From Thalassospira profundimaris WP0211 (GTDB lineage Bacteria; Pseudomonadota; Alphaproteobacteria; Rhodospirillales; Thalassospiraceae), in NCBI RefSeq assembly GCF_000300275.1, contig NZ_AMRN01000002.1, positions 372,001 through 436,000 on the forward strand: 64,000 nt of DNA, given 5' to 3'. The notes below the pieces were generated by a model. The model was not told the origin of the DNA and did no database searches. It saw nothing but the letters and a program-made list of their open reading frames with translations. The position numbers and the translations under genes are program-made. Shown here piece by piece: positions 47,022-56,748 of the stretch; the first letter of the stretch is position 1; each line of letters opens with the position of its first letter.

Positions 47022-50011
47022 GCAGCTTCCGCGTTTCCGGGCGTGGTCGCGTCGATCACACCCAACCCATCCAGTTCACCTTTGACGGCAAGAAGATCAA
47101 AGGTTTCAAAGGCGATACCATTGCATCGGCATTGCTGGCCAATGGCATTCACCTGATGGGTCGCTCGTTTAAATATCACCGCCCGCGTGGTGCCGTGACG
47201 GCCGGTTCGGAAGAACCGAACGCACTGGTCGGCACGCGCCGTGGTCCGGGCCGGTTTGAGCCAAACACCCGTGCGACTGTTCAGGAAATCTGGGACGGTC
47301 TTCAGGTCAACAGCCAGAACCGCTATCCCAGTCTGTCATTCGACATTGGTGCGATCAATGACAAGGCCTATATGCTGTTTTCGGCAGGGTTCTATTACAA
47401 GACCTTCATGTGGCCGAAATCCTTCTGGGACAAGGTCTATGAGCCGTTTATTCGTGCGGCGGCCGGTCTTGGCGTTTCGCCGACCGAACCGGATCCAGAT
47501 CACTATGCTTCGCGCTACCTGCATACCGATGTTCTGATCATTGGTGCTGGTCCTGCCGGTCTTGCTGCTGCCCTTACGGCGGCACGTGCCGGATCGCAAG
47601 TGACCCTTGTTGACGAAAACCCCGAAGCGGGTGGTTCGCTTCTGTCTGAGCCGTCGGCCGTGATTGAAGATGTGCCAGCATGGGATTGGGTTGCCAAAAC
47701 CGTGGCGGAACTCAAAGAGCTTGGCGTCAAAGTCATGACCCGCACGACGGCGATTGGCTATTACCACCAGAACATGGTTGGTCTGTGTGAAAAACTGACT
47801 GATCACTTGGCCAGCCCGGATGCAGAAACCCCGCGTGAACGCATGTGGCGTGTCCGCGCCAAGCAGGTTGTTCTGGCGCAAGGCGCACTGGAAAAACCGC
47901 TGGTATTTGATGGCAATGACCGCCCGGGAGTGATGCTTGCCGGTTCGGCCCAGACCTACATCAACCGCTATGGTGTGCGGGTTGGCAACAAGGCTGTCAT
48001 CGTCACCAGCCATGACAGCGCATGGTACGCAGCCTTTGATCTGGCCGATGCGGGCACCACCATTGCTGCCATCGTCGATACCCGTTCCGAACCGAATGCC
48101 GATCTGATTGCCGAGGCCACCAAACGCGGCATTCGCATCATGGCCGGTCATACCGTGACCGGCACCGAAGGCCGCCTGCGTGTCAAATCGGTTCGGGTCA
48201 ACCCGGTGACCGGATCGACGGTCGGTCAGGCTGAAATAATCGGATGTGATTGCCTTCTGATGTCGGGGGGCTGGACGCCGTCGCTGCATCTGTTTTCCCA
48301 CACCAAGGGAACGCTTAAGTGGGACGACGAACGCCAGACCTTCTTGCCCGATCACAAGGCAGAAGAATGCGAAATCGCCGGTGCGGGCCGTGGCTTGTGG
48401 GGCATTGAAGCGGTCCTGAATGACGGTGCGGAAATGGGCGCGGCTGTGGCCAAAAGCCTTGGCAAAAAGGCCAAGGCGGCAAGCTACGGCGTTGCCAATG
48501 ACCGTTCGGGAACCGGTGTCAGCCACAAGGAACTGCCGACCGATCTGGATGCTGGCAAGGCACGTGCCTTTGTCGATTACCAGAACGACGTGACGGCCAA
48601 GGACCTTCGTCTGGCGGTACGCGAAGGCATGCGTTCGATCGAACATGTCAAACGCTACACCACCAACGGCATGGCAACCGATCAGGGCAAGATGTCAAAC
48701 ATCAACGGCCTCAATATTGCCTCTGACGCATTGGGTGTGCCGCAGCCGAAAGTCGGTCTGACGACTTTCCGTCCGCCTTACACCCCGACGACCTTTGGCG
48801 CCTTCTGTGGTTATCACAAGGGCAGTCACTTTGAAGTGACGCGTAAAACCCCGATCGATAGTTGGGCCGAAGAAAACGGTGCCGCTTACGAGCCGGTCAG
48901 CCTGTGGCGCCGTGCATGGTACTTCCCTAAAGACGGCGAAGACATGCATGCAGCCGTGTCGCGCGAATGCCTTGCGACGCGTGCGAGTGTCGGCATCTTT
49001 GATGCATCGACCCTTGGCAAGATCGAGGTGGTTGGCCCGGATTCGGTTGAATTCATGAACCGCATGTACACCAACCCCTGGACCAAGCTGGCACCGGGGC
49101 GGGCACGTTATGGCCTTCTTCTGGGCGATGACGGGTTTATCCGTGATGACGGTGTCATTGGTCGTCTGGCCGATGATCGCTTCCATGTCACAACCACGAC
49201 CGGTGGTGCGGCGCGTGTTCTGAACATGATGGAAGACTACCTTCAGACCGAGTGGCCGGACCTTGATGTCTGGCTGACTTCAACGACCGAGCAGTGGGCG
49301 ACCATTGCACTGAACGGCCCAAATGCGCGCAAGGTGCTTGAGCCGTTTGTCGAAGGGTTGGATATGTCTGATGAGGCCTTCCCGCACATGTCAGTTGCCG
49401 AATGCCGCGTGGGTGGCTTCCCGGCGCGCTTGTTCCGCATCAGCTTTACCGGCGAAGTCGGCTTTGAGGTCAACGTTCCGGCCCATGCCGGTCGCGCCCT
49501 TTGGGAAATGCTGTTCGAAGCAGGCAAGAAATACGATATCTGCCCCTATGGGACTGAGACCATGCACGTGCTGCGTGCCGAGAAGGGCTATATCATTGTC
49601 GGTCAGGACACCGATGGCACAGTCACCCCGCATGATGCCGGGTTGAGCTGGGCAATCGGTAAAATGAAACCAGACTTCGTTGGCAAGCGCGGTCTCGCGC
49701 GTCCGGACCTCGTTGCCGAAGGCCGCAAGCAGTTGATTGGTCTTCTCACCGAAGATGGCAAAACCAAGCTTGAGGAAGGGGCGCAGATCGTTCTTGATCC
49801 GAACCAGCCCAAGCCGATGAAGATGGTCGGCCATGTGACATCAAGCTATCACAGCGATGCCGCAGGTCGCCCGATTGCCATGGCGCTGCTTGAAGACGGT
49901 TTCAATCGTATGGGTGAAACCATTTACATTCCGATGCCAGATCGTGTGATCAAGGCGACCGTCACCGGGACCGTGTTTTACGATCCCGAAGGCGAACGGT
50001 TGAAACTCTAG
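47018..50011 (+). CDS. soxA: Sarcosine oxidase alpha subunit
   Basis: 997 residues, full length. An N-terminal FAD/NAD domain (DVLIIGAGPAGLAAALTAARAG near 170) follows a ferredoxin-like start (RSFKYHRPRGAVTAGSEEPN). The C-terminal folate-binding aminomethyltransferase part (about 600-990) includes ALNGPNARKVLEPF and GYIIVGQDTDGTVTP. It hands the methyl group to tetrahydrofolate, forming methylene-THF and avoiding formaldehyde release. Confidence 0.97.
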   Translation: MSSFRVSGRGRVDHTQPIQFTFDGKKIKGFKGDTIASALLANGIHLMGRSFKYHRPRGAVTAGSEEPNALVGTRRGPGRFEPNTRATVQEIWDGLQVNSQNRYPSLSFDIGAINDKAYMLFSAGFYYKTFMWPKSFWDKVYEPFIRAAAGLGVSPTEPDPDHYASRYLHTDVLIIGAGPAGLAAALTAARAGSQVTLVDENPEAGGSLLSEPSAVIEDVPAWDWVAKTVAELKELGVKVMTRTTAIGYYHQNMVGLCEKLTDHLASPDAETPRERMWRVRAKQVVLAQGALEKPLVFDGNDRPGVMLAGSAQTYINRYGVRVGNKAVIVTSHDSAWYAAFDLADAGTTIAAIVDTRSEPNADLIAEATKRGIRIMAGHTVTGTEGRLRVKSVRVNPVTGSTVGQAEIIGCDCLLMSGGWTPSLHLFSHTKGTLKWDDERQTFLPDHKAEECEIAGAGRGLWGIEAVLNDGAEMGAAVAKSLGKKAKAASYGVANDRSGTGVSHKELPTDLDAGKARAFVDYQNDVTAKDLRLAVREGMRSIEHVKRYTTNGMATDQGKMSNINGLNIASDALGVPQPKVGLTTFRPPYTPTTFGAFCGYHKGSHFEVTRKTPIDSWAEENGAAYEPVSLWRRAWYFPKDGEDMHAAVSRECLATRASVGIFDASTLGKIEVVGPDSVEFMNRMYTNPWTKLAPGRARYGLLLGDDGFIRDDGVIGRLADDRFHVTTTTGGAARVLNMMEDYLQTEWPDLDVWLTSTTEQWATIALNGPNARKVLEPFVEGLDMSDEAFPHMSVAECRVGGFPARLFRISFTGEVGFEVNVPAHAGRALWEMLFEAGKKYDICPYGTETMHVLRAEKGYIIVGQDTDGTVTPHDAGLSWAIGKMKPDFVGKRGLARPDLVAEGRKQLIGLLTEDGKTKLEEGAQIVLDPNQPKPMKMVGHVTSSYHSDAAGRPIAMALLEDGFNRMGETIYIPMPDRVIKATVTGTVFYDPEGERLKL

Positions 50012-50026
50012 GCGGGGAACAGAAAA

Positions 50027-50578
50027 ATGACGGTACTTACACACGCATTTACGCCAGGTCCGATCGTTGCTTCCGGGCAGGTTAAACTGACCCTGATGGC
50101 ACCTGTTGCCCGTTTCTCGCTACGTTTGCGGGCGGCCAATATTCCGGCCGTATCCAAGGCGATTGGTGTTGATCTGGCAACCACAGTTGGCGTACGTGCG
50201 GCCAATGGCACGACTGAGTCCATCTGTCTCGGCCCGGATGAATGGCTGATTATTGCCAAGCCGGATGATGCCGACACAGTGACGAAGGTGTGCGCGGATG
50301 TCTATGCATCGGCAACCCACAGCCTGACCGAGGTGTCAGCCCGTGAAGTCACGGTACGCATCGAAGGCGAACGTGCGAGCGAGTTGCTGACCATCGGTTG
50401 CCCGCGCGATATCGACAGCATCCCTGTTGGTGGTGGCTGCCGCACAGTGATTGACGGTGTTACGGTTGTTCTTTGGCGGGATGCCGAGCAAAGCTTCCGC
50501 ATGGATATCTGGCGTTCGTTCGCCCTGCACATCATTGATCTGCTGTGCACCGGCTGCAAGGAATTCGCGGCAGAATAA
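50027..50578 (+). CDS. soxG: Sarcosine oxidase gamma subunit
   Basis: 183 residues with the folate-binding fold of SoxG (RFSLRLRAANIPAVSKAIGV, LGPDEWLIIAKPDD, SVG-type loop replaced by CGCRTV-like GGGCRTVIDGV). It is the last gene of soxBDAG, 15 bases after soxA. Confidence 0.94.
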   Translation: MTVLTHAFTPGPIVASGQVKLTLMAPVARFSLRLRAANIPAVSKAIGVDLATTVGVRAANGTTESICLGPDEWLIIAKPDDADTVTKVCADVYASATHSLTEVSAREVTVRIEGERASELLTIGCPRDIDSIPVGGGCRTVIDGVTVVLWRDAEQSFRMDIWRSFALHIIDLLCTGCKEFAAE

Positions 50579-50748
50579 TCTGCATTGGGGCGGGGTTTTG
50601 GTGATTGCCATCCCCGCCCTTATTGTATCCAGGCAAACGTATTAGGTTGAATGTGGTGTCCTGGTGATACGAAACTGCGCATCAACTTGTCTCAGGTGAT
50701 TGAGGCCGCTAGTGTTTGCTGCAAACGCAGCCACCGAAAGAAGCCCCA

Positions 50749-51687
50749 ATGATACGTTCCGTCCTTGCCCTTCTTGATATTCGCCCGGCCTACACGGCCA
50801 TGTTGGCAGAACGCCACGATCTGCATCGTTATGACCTGGTTCCGGACAAGCAGAAATTTCTTGATGAAATGGGCGATCAGATCAGAGCCGTTGTGACATC
50901 CGCGCGGTTTGGTGTTCCGGAAGACTTGTTGGCGCAACTACCGAACCTTGAAGTCATTACAAGCTTTGGCGTTGGGTATGATGTGTTTGATCTTAAGGCA
51001 CTGCGTGACCGCGGCATTCGTCTTTCAACCACACCTGACGTTCTGACCGAAGACGTTGCCGACACGGCGATCATGTTGATGCATGCAACCTTGCGGAAGC
51101 TTGTTTTGGGCGACGACTGGGTACGCAGTGGAAAATGGGCCGCAAAAGGTTCGATGGCATTGACCAGAAGTATACGCGGCAAGAAGCTCGGCATTGTCGG
51201 GCTGGGCCGGATCGGACAGGCAATCGCATCACGCGCAGTTCCAAGCGGTGTCGAGGTCGGCTATTTCGGACGCAGCAAGAAGGATGTCGAGTACCGGTTC
51301 TTCGACGATCTGACTGCACTCGCGACATGGTCGGATATCTTGGTGTTGTCGTGCCCCGGTGGGGCCGCGACCAACGGGATCGTTAATGAAGCGGTGCTTG
51401 ATGCCCTTGGCAAAGAGGGTGTCGTGATCAATATCGCACGGGGATCGGTGATTGATGAACCGGCTTTGATTCGGGCGTTGCAGCACGGGTTGATTGCCGG
51501 CGCGGGACTTGATGTGTTCGAAAATGAACCGGATATCGATCCGGCCTTTGCCAATCTTCATAACGTTGTGCTCTATCCGCATCTGGCGAGTGGAACGGTG
51601 GAAACCCGCGATGCCATGGGCCAACTGGTTGTCGATAATCTTGATGCGTGGGACGAACGCCAAGAATTGATCACACCGCTTGTTTAG
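50749..51687 (+). CDS. D-2-hydroxyacid dehydrogenase (glyoxylate/hydroxypyruvate reductase type)
   Basis: 312 residues from the ATG at 50749 with AAAGAAG upstream. The NAD(P)-binding motif is LGIVGLGRIGQAIA; the catalytic Arg lies in NIARGSVIDE, Glu in DVFENEPDI and His in VLYPHLASGT. Beside the sox genes it could reduce hydroxypyruvate or glyoxylate formed from serine or glycine; the substrate is inferred from context only. Confidence 0.92.
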   Translation: MIRSVLALLDIRPAYTAMLAERHDLHRYDLVPDKQKFLDEMGDQIRAVVTSARFGVPEDLLAQLPNLEVITSFGVGYDVFDLKALRDRGIRLSTTPDVLTEDVADTAIMLMHATLRKLVLGDDWVRSGKWAAKGSMALTRSIRGKKLGIVGLGRIGQAIASRAVPSGVEVGYFGRSKKDVEYRFFDDLTALATWSDILVLSCPGGAATNGIVNEAVLDALGKEGVVINIARGSVIDEPALIRALQHGLIAGAGLDVFENEPDIDPAFANLHNVVLYPHLASGTVETRDAMGQLVVDNLDAWDERQELITPLV

Positions 51688-51791
51688 TTGATCGGTTGAT
51701 CTGCCAGTCGGACAGGTTGAAACAGGCTTGTGTCAACGTGTCACTGTGCCATTCTGTCGCCCATCTATTTTCCTGTTATCGAGGCCACCCC

Positions 51792-52643
51792 ATGACTTTC
51801 AAGCCCCAGCACCAAGCCCCTACAGACGCCGCCGAGCGTCGCGCGATTAAGCCGGTCGTTGTATATCCCAACGGAACCTTGCCCGAGCCTGACTTTGCGA
51901 CCTTGGCCGAATTCAAGGCATCAATGAAGAAAGTGAACGAGGTTATCGTTCCGCCGCGCGATGCGCGCACGTTTCATGTGCCCAAGGGATACTTTTTCCG
52001 CATTGTCAGTGTCGATGGGCCGCAAGTCGGTGATTTGAACCTTTGGAATGCCAATGACCTGAAGGAACGGTTTTTCAGCGGCAAAACCCGTGCCCTGCAT
52101 CGGACCCACCTGACCACAGGCGACCGTTTGTGGTCCAACATGCCCTATCTGCGTTCGATGGCGCTGATCAGCGAAGATACCCTTGATTGGTATGGTTTTG
52201 ATGAGGACGGCGGCAGTGTGCATGACGTGATTGGCACGCGCTGCGACCCGTTCACCAACCGGTTGCTGTCAGGGAATGATTATCACCATTGCTGCCATTC
52301 CAACCTGTGCCGGGCATTCAGGGACGAGACCGGCATGTCGATGCAGGAAGCCGATCACTATGTGCATGATGTGTTGAACGTCTTCATGTGCACCGGCTTT
52401 ACCAAGGACACCCATCAGTATTTCATGAAGGCAAGCCCGGTACGCCCGGGGGACTATCTTGAAATGTTTGCCGAGATCGATTTGCTGGGCAATTTGTCGA
52501 CCTGTCCGGGTGGCGATTGCAGCACCGGCCATTCAAGTGATGAGGCCGCCTGTTATCCGCTTAAGGTCGAGATCTATGAAACCGATCCGGCCTTGCAGGA
52601 TAAATGGGATTGGCCAGCGCCCAGTGCGTATCAGCACCCTTAA
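51792..52643 (+). CDS. DUF1989 (urea carboxylase-associated) family protein
   Basis: 283 residues from the ATG at 51792. It contains the family pattern VPPRDARTFHVPKGYFFRIV, GDLNLWNANDLKERF, DPFTNRLL, YHHCCHSNL and CPGGDCSTGHSSDEAACYPL, with several Cys and His that could bind metal. DUF1989 proteins often lie beside urea carboxylase or amine catabolic genes and their reaction is unclear. Here it follows the hydroxyacid dehydrogenase and ends before a strong terminator, as the last gene of the betaine block. Confidence 0.9.
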   Translation: MTFKPQHQAPTDAAERRAIKPVVVYPNGTLPEPDFATLAEFKASMKKVNEVIVPPRDARTFHVPKGYFFRIVSVDGPQVGDLNLWNANDLKERFFSGKTRALHRTHLTTGDRLWSNMPYLRSMALISEDTLDWYGFDEDGGSVHDVIGTRCDPFTNRLLSGNDYHHCCHSNLCRAFRDETGMSMQEADHYVHDVLNVFMCTGFTKDTHQYFMKASPVRPGDYLEMFAEIDLLGNLSTCPGGDCSTGHSSDEAACYPLKVEIYETDPALQDKWDWPAPSAYQHP

Positions 52644-52651
52644 GCCTTAAA

Positions 52652-52686
52652 ACAAACCCCCGTCGAAGATACCGACGGGGGTTTGT
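52652..52686. terminator. Bidirectional terminator between DUF1989 gene and modC
   Basis: ACAAACCCCCGTCG (52652-52665) pairs with CGACGGGGGTTTGT (52673-52686), followed by CGTTTCC. It lies between convergent genes. Confidence 0.85.
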
Positions 52687-52706
52687 CGTTTCCTGGTGTG
52701 TCAGTT

Positions 52707-53837
52707 TTAGCGATCGCGTAACTGCCCATTGACCGTGACCGACTTGATCACGGCAAAGACCTTTTGATGGGGTTGCAGTTTTAAGCGTGATCCCGACCAT
52801 TTCGTGATGCGGGCATGAATTTTGGGACGGCCACTGGTTTCCGCCAGAAGGGTGGCATCCGCATCCTGACCAAAGCACATGGTCACATCGATGGTGTCAC
52901 CGGGCTCGTCACTGATTTTGGTGACGGTGACGGGAATGATGTTGTTCGCACTGATATCGTGCGGCGGGGTGCGGGCAATCATCACATCACGGGCACGAAT
53001 ATGCAGTCGGACACGATCACTTTTCGGGCGGCCAAGATAGGGCACGACAAGTCGTTGCCCACCACATTCAAGGAAGCTGACCTCGGCCTTGGGATCACGA
53101 CTGACAATTCGGGCGGCCAGAACCGTTCCGGCATCAAAGCGCCCGGCAAGCGGCGCCAAGTCCGTGCGGCCCAGCATTTCAAATACCGACCCGGTCGCAA
53201 GTGTTTTGCCCTGATCAATGATTACCATGTGGTCGGCAAGGCGGGCGACCTCGTCAATCGCGTGGGTGACATAAAGGATCGGTATCTTGCGATGATCGCG
53301 CAACCATTCGAGATACGGCAGGATTTCCTGTTTGCGGGCGTGATCAAGGGCGGAAAGCGGCTCATCAAGCAGCAATACATCCGGATTGGACAAAAGAGCA
53401 CGCCCAAGTGCCACCCGTTGCTTTTCCCCGCCAGACAGAAGGTTGGGTCGGCGATCCATCAGATCCCAGATATCAAGCATCTCAAGGATGGCCTGTTGTT
53501 CATCCTGTGGCAGTTTGTGGGGATTGCGGCGCGCCCCGTAAAACAGGTTGTCACGTACCGATTTATGCGGGAACAGGCGATTATCCTGAAACACGCAGCC
53601 AACCCGACGCTTGCGAACCGGAAGGTTGATGCCACGTGAATGTTCAAACAGTACATGATCGTTGATTTGAATATGGCCGCGATCCGGGCGGACCAAACCC
53701 GCAATCATGTTAACAAGTGTCGTCTTGCCGCTGCCAGAGGGGCCAAACAGGGCCGTTATACCCGGTTCAGGAATATTGAACTCGGCGGAAAGCCTGAAAG
53801 TCTTGAGACTGCGTTCAACATTGACACCGATGCTCAT
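52707..53837 (-). CDS. modC: Molybdate ABC transporter ATPase
   Basis: 376 residues. Walker A is GPSGSGKTT, the signature LSGGEKQRVALGRAL, Walker B VLLLDEPLSALD, and the switch His is in YVTHAID. A C-terminal TOBE (molybdate-binding) domain spans about 290-370. It drives molybdate import with ModB and ModA. It overlaps modB by 4 bases. Molybdenum is needed by nearby NasA. Confidence 0.96.
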   Translation of the reverse strand: MSIGVNVERSLKTFRLSAEFNIPEPGITALFGPSGSGKTTLVNMIAGLVRPDRGHIQINDHVLFEHSRGINLPVRKRRVGCVFQDNRLFPHKSVRDNLFYGARRNPHKLPQDEQQAILEMLDIWDLMDRRPNLLSGGEKQRVALGRALLSNPDVLLLDEPLSALDHARKQEILPYLEWLRDHRKIPILYVTHAIDEVARLADHMVIIDQGKTLATGSVFEMLGRTDLAPLAGRFDAGTVLAARIVSRDPKAEVSFLECGGQRLVVPYLGRPKSDRVRLHIRARDVMIARTPPHDISANNIIPVTVTKISDEPGDTIDVTMCFGQDADATLLAETSGRPKIHARITKWSGSRLKLQPHQKVFAVIKSVTVNGQLRDR

Positions 53838-54526
53838 GACGCGGCCCTCTTGCGAATACGACGGAGCGCCAATTCAGACAGAAGCAGTCCGGCAAAGGCC
53901 AAGCCGATTGAAAGGGCGGCCAACCGTGCCGCAGCCAGTTCGCCGCCCGGTGTCTGGATCGCAGTATAGATCGCGAGTGGCAGGGTACGGGTTTCACCGG
54001 GGATGTTCGAGACGAACGTGATGATCGCGCCGAATTCGCCAAGGCTTGCGGCAAAGGCCGTGATGGCACCGGCAATGATACCGGGAAGTGCCAAAGGCAA
54101 TGTCAGCGAAAAGAACCGGTCAATCGGCCCGGCGCCAAGGGTCTCAGCAGCCTGATAAAGACCCGGATTGACGTTTTCCAGGCTCAGTCGAATGGCGCGG
54201 ACCTGAAACGGGAAGCTGACAATCGCTGATGCCAGTGCCGCGCCCGTCCAGCTAAAGACAAAACGCAGGTCAAAAGTCTCATACAGCCAAGCACCCAAGG
54301 GTGCCCGTGTGCCCAACGCAACAAGCAACAAATAACCCATCACAACCGGTGGCAGGATCAGCGGTAGATGCACAATCGCATCAAGAATAAAGCGCCCGGG
54401 AAATCGACCAAGAGCAAGCGCGGTTGCGACAATAATGGCAAAGGGAAGCGCACAAGCAACAGCAACGCCTGAGATGCGCAAGCTTAACAGAAGTGCCTCG
54501 ATTTCGGCGGGGGTCAAACTGATCAT
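53834..54526 (-). CDS. modB: Molybdate ABC transporter permease
   Basis: 230 residues with five or six membrane segments and the ABC permease EAA loop (YQAAETLGAGPIDRFFSLTL). It starts with MISLTPAEIEALLLSLRIS, as ModB proteins do. It forms the channel with ModC. It begins 3 bases after modA ends. Confidence 0.95.
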   Translation of the reverse strand: MISLTPAEIEALLLSLRISGVAVACALPFAIIVATALALGRFPGRFILDAIVHLPLILPPVVMGYLLLVALGTRAPLGAWLYETFDLRFVFSWTGAALASAIVSFPFQVRAIRLSLENVNPGLYQAAETLGAGPIDRFFSLTLPLALPGIIAGAITAFAASLGEFGAIITFVSNIPGETRTLPLAIYTAIQTPGGELAAARLAALSIGLAFAGLLLSELALRRIRKRAAS

Positions 54527-54528
54527 TT

Positions 54529-55344
54529 TCAGGGCAGGTTGGCTTGCGTTGTTGCAACGGGTTCAAAGCCATAGTCGGCAAAAATGCGGCCCGCGTCATC
54601 CCCCAAAAGCCATAGCAGGAATTTCATGGCTTTGGTTTCGGACGGATCACCCGTCAGGGCAGCAGGATAGGTAATGACCGGGTGACTGTTTTCGGGGAAG
54701 GTGCCGATGATTTTGACGTTATCGGAAATGCCGGCGTCAGTTTGATAAACAATGCCAATCGGTGCTTCGCCCCGTTCAACCAGCGCCAGGGCCGCACGAA
54801 CATTGTCAGTACGCGCAAGTCTTGGTGCAACTGTTTCCCATTGCCCCAAAGATGTCAGTGCCTGTTTGGCATAAATACCGGCAGGCACGTGGTCCGGGTC
54901 GCCGACTGCAATGCGATCACTGGGTTCGATCAATGCTGTCAGGTCTGAAGTATTGCTAATTTTAATCGGGGTAAGATTGCTATCTTTGGGGGCGACAATA
55001 ACCAGACGGTTTGTCAGCAGGTCATGGCGGCTGCCGGGGACAAGCAAGCCCTGATCGTTTAACCAGGTCATCCATTTCTCGTTGGCGGAGATAAAGATGT
55101 CGGCCGGCGCGCCTGCGGCAATCTGGCGTGCCAGTGTCGAAGAACTTGCAAGGGACAGGCGAATTGTATCACCCGTTTCCTTTTCATAGGTGGCGGTCGC
55201 AGTTTCAATGGCGTTGGTCAGGCTTGCGGCGGCAAAGACGGTGATGTCACGCGCGCGAGCCGCTGTTGAGATGCTGCCAACAAATATGATCGCGATCACA
55301 AAGAAGGCGACTGCAGATGGCAATGGGGATCGAAAATGGGGCAT
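54529..55344 (-). CDS. modA: Molybdate-binding periplasmic protein
   Basis: 271 residues from the ATG at 55344. A signal peptide (about 1-32, AVAFFVIAIIFVGSISTAARA) precedes the binding domain: ITVFAAASLTNAIE, LASSSTLARQIAAGAPADIF and the end motif FLLWLLGDDAGRIFADYGFE. It delivers molybdate to ModBC. It is the first gene of modABC. No ModE box or molybdenum riboswitch was recognised upstream. Confidence 0.95.
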   Translation of the reverse strand: MPHFRSPLPSAVAFFVIAIIFVGSISTAARARDITVFAAASLTNAIETATATYEKETGDTIRLSLASSSTLARQIAAGAPADIFISANEKWMTWLNDQGLLVPGSRHDLLTNRLVIVAPKDSNLTPIKISNTSDLTALIEPSDRIAVGDPDHVPAGIYAKQALTSLGQWETVAPRLARTDNVRAALALVERGEAPIGIVYQTDAGISDNVKIIGTFPENSHPVITYPAALTGDPSETKAMKFLLWLLGDDAGRIFADYGFEPVATTQANLP

Positions 55345-55418
55345 AGGGACCCGTAACTTAAAAAAGGGCGCGTTTGCATCACTATAGACGAAATCAGTTT
55401 TGTTGCCACACATGACAA

Positions 55419-55438
55419 GGCCCGCCACAGGGCGGGCC
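55419..55438 (-). terminator. Terminator after the 172-aa membrane protein
   Basis: GGCCCGCC pairs with GGCGGGCC around ACAG. On the minus strand TTGTC follows. It separates modA from the upstream gene. Confidence 0.65.
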
Positions 55439-55471
55439 AAAGGTTGTCCGATTTCGCGATGGAAACAGCGT

Positions 55472-55990
55472 TCAGGAACAGACCGCCGCGCGCAGTGGGT
55501 CGTCGGCATCCATATCAAACCATTCATTCATTGCGGTCGGGAAACCATTGCTGTCGAGTGACGTATCGGGCGTGATATAGCCACGCCGTCCTTGCGCACA
55601 ATCAACAAGATGGGTCAGGGCAAGGGTTTCGCCGCCCTTGCGCAGTAGCAGGGTCATGACGCGTTTTTCATCGGGGTTTTGGGGATTGGATACCAGTTTT
55701 TCGCGATCAATCGCCGTAAAGCGGTTGGTCGGTGCGGAAACCAGTGTCCAGGGCGCGAAAATGTTTTCGTCAGTAAAGGTCTGAATGACGCTGATGGTCT
55801 GAGGCAGGCGGGCCTCGTAGCGATCAAACCATGTGTATTCATCCCAGATCATGTAGCCAAACATCGCAATCGCTGCGACGAGCGGAATGACATATTTCGG
55901 TGCCTTGCGGCCCCAAAGCCGGAACAGCAACATGACCACGCCAGCCGACGCAAACCCGATAACAACGGTTGAGAAGATAAAGACGTACAT
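55472..55990 (-). CDS. Inner-membrane hypothetical protein
   Basis: 172 residues. Two membrane segments (about 5-25 and 33-47) are followed by a soluble domain with VIQTFTDENIFAPWTLVSAP and TLALTHLVDCAQGRRGYITP; the second part contains two Cys (VDCAQ and the C-terminal AVCS). No family is recognised. It is transcribed after the exonuclease gene with a 60-base gap. Confidence 0.75.
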   Translation of the reverse strand: MYVFIFSTVVIGFASAGVVMLLFRLWGRKAPKYVIPLVAAIAMFGYMIWDEYTWFDRYEARLPQTISVIQTFTDENIFAPWTLVSAPTNRFTAIDREKLVSNPQNPDEKRVMTLLLRKGGETLALTHLVDCAQGRRGYITPDTSLDSNGFPTAMNEWFDMDADDPLRAAVCS

Positions 55991-56053
55991 AGGCTGGTGG
56001 CTCCCGATCTGCTGTTATTATTGGTGGGGCATTTTTTGAGCCCTGATAACCGA

Positions 56054-56743
56054 TTAGCGCAGTATCCGGTCGAGCTCAAGTTCGCCTTTCGGATCACGTT
56101 TGGCGATCTGGGCCAGAAACAGGCCCGACGCGGCAATCGCGTCAGACAATGCGTTATGGGCCCGGAAAGGGGGCAGGTTATGATTTCGGCGCAATGTATC
56201 AAGCCGGAGCGCCCCTGATTTCATGGTTTCACCGCTGCGCCGGATGTCACGCAGAGCCAGAACCAGGGTGTCGACCGTCGGGATTTGCAGCGGCGCGCCA
56301 AAGAACTGTTTGCAGGCCTGACCAAGGAAGCCCAGTTCAATCGGGGCATGGTGGGATAACAGAACCCGGCCAGCCATCTGCGGCAAGAGATGCTCAAGGG
56401 CCGCTTCAATGCTCGGGGCATCGGCGACATCGCTGTCAAAGATCCGGTGGACCACGACCGAGCTTTCGCTGAGCTCCTTGGTTGGCCGCACCAGAATATG
56501 TTCGCAACTTGAAAAATCGACCGAAAGCTGACGGATAATCACCCAGCCGAGGCTGACGATTTCGTCCTTTTTGGGGTCAAGGCCGGTGGTTTCCAAATCA
56601 AGAGCGATGAATTCGGTTTCCATCACGGATCTTTCAGGATCGGCAGCCGGCACATCGTAATAGGTCCGCAAAGGCCCGGTTGCCTTGCGCTGGATGAAGT
56701 CACGATACAGCCGACTGTCGAGGATTTTTTGGCGCAATCCCAT
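56054..56743 (-). CDS. DnaQ-like 3'-5' exonuclease domain protein
   Basis: 229 residues. After about 40 residues comes the DEDDh exonuclease: FIALDLETTGLDPKKDEIVS (Exo I, Asp and Glu), LLSHHAPIELGFL (Exo II region; Asp position reads Glu or Ala-Pro-Ile-Glu) and HNALSDAIAASGLF (Exo III, His and Asp). This family sits beside DUF294/CBS proteins in many proteobacteria. It starts 5 bases after the DUF294 gene. The substrate is unknown. Confidence 0.88.
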   Translation of the reverse strand: MGLRQKILDSRLYRDFIQRKATGPLRTYYDVPAADPERSVMETEFIALDLETTGLDPKKDEIVSLGWVIIRQLSVDFSSCEHILVRPTKELSESSVVVHRIFDSDVADAPSIEAALEHLLPQMAGRVLLSHHAPIELGFLGQACKQFFGAPLQIPTVDTLVLALRDIRRSGETMKSGALRLDTLRRNHNLPPFRAHNALSDAIAASGLFLAQIAKRDPKGELELDRILR

Positions 56744-56748
56744 ATGGC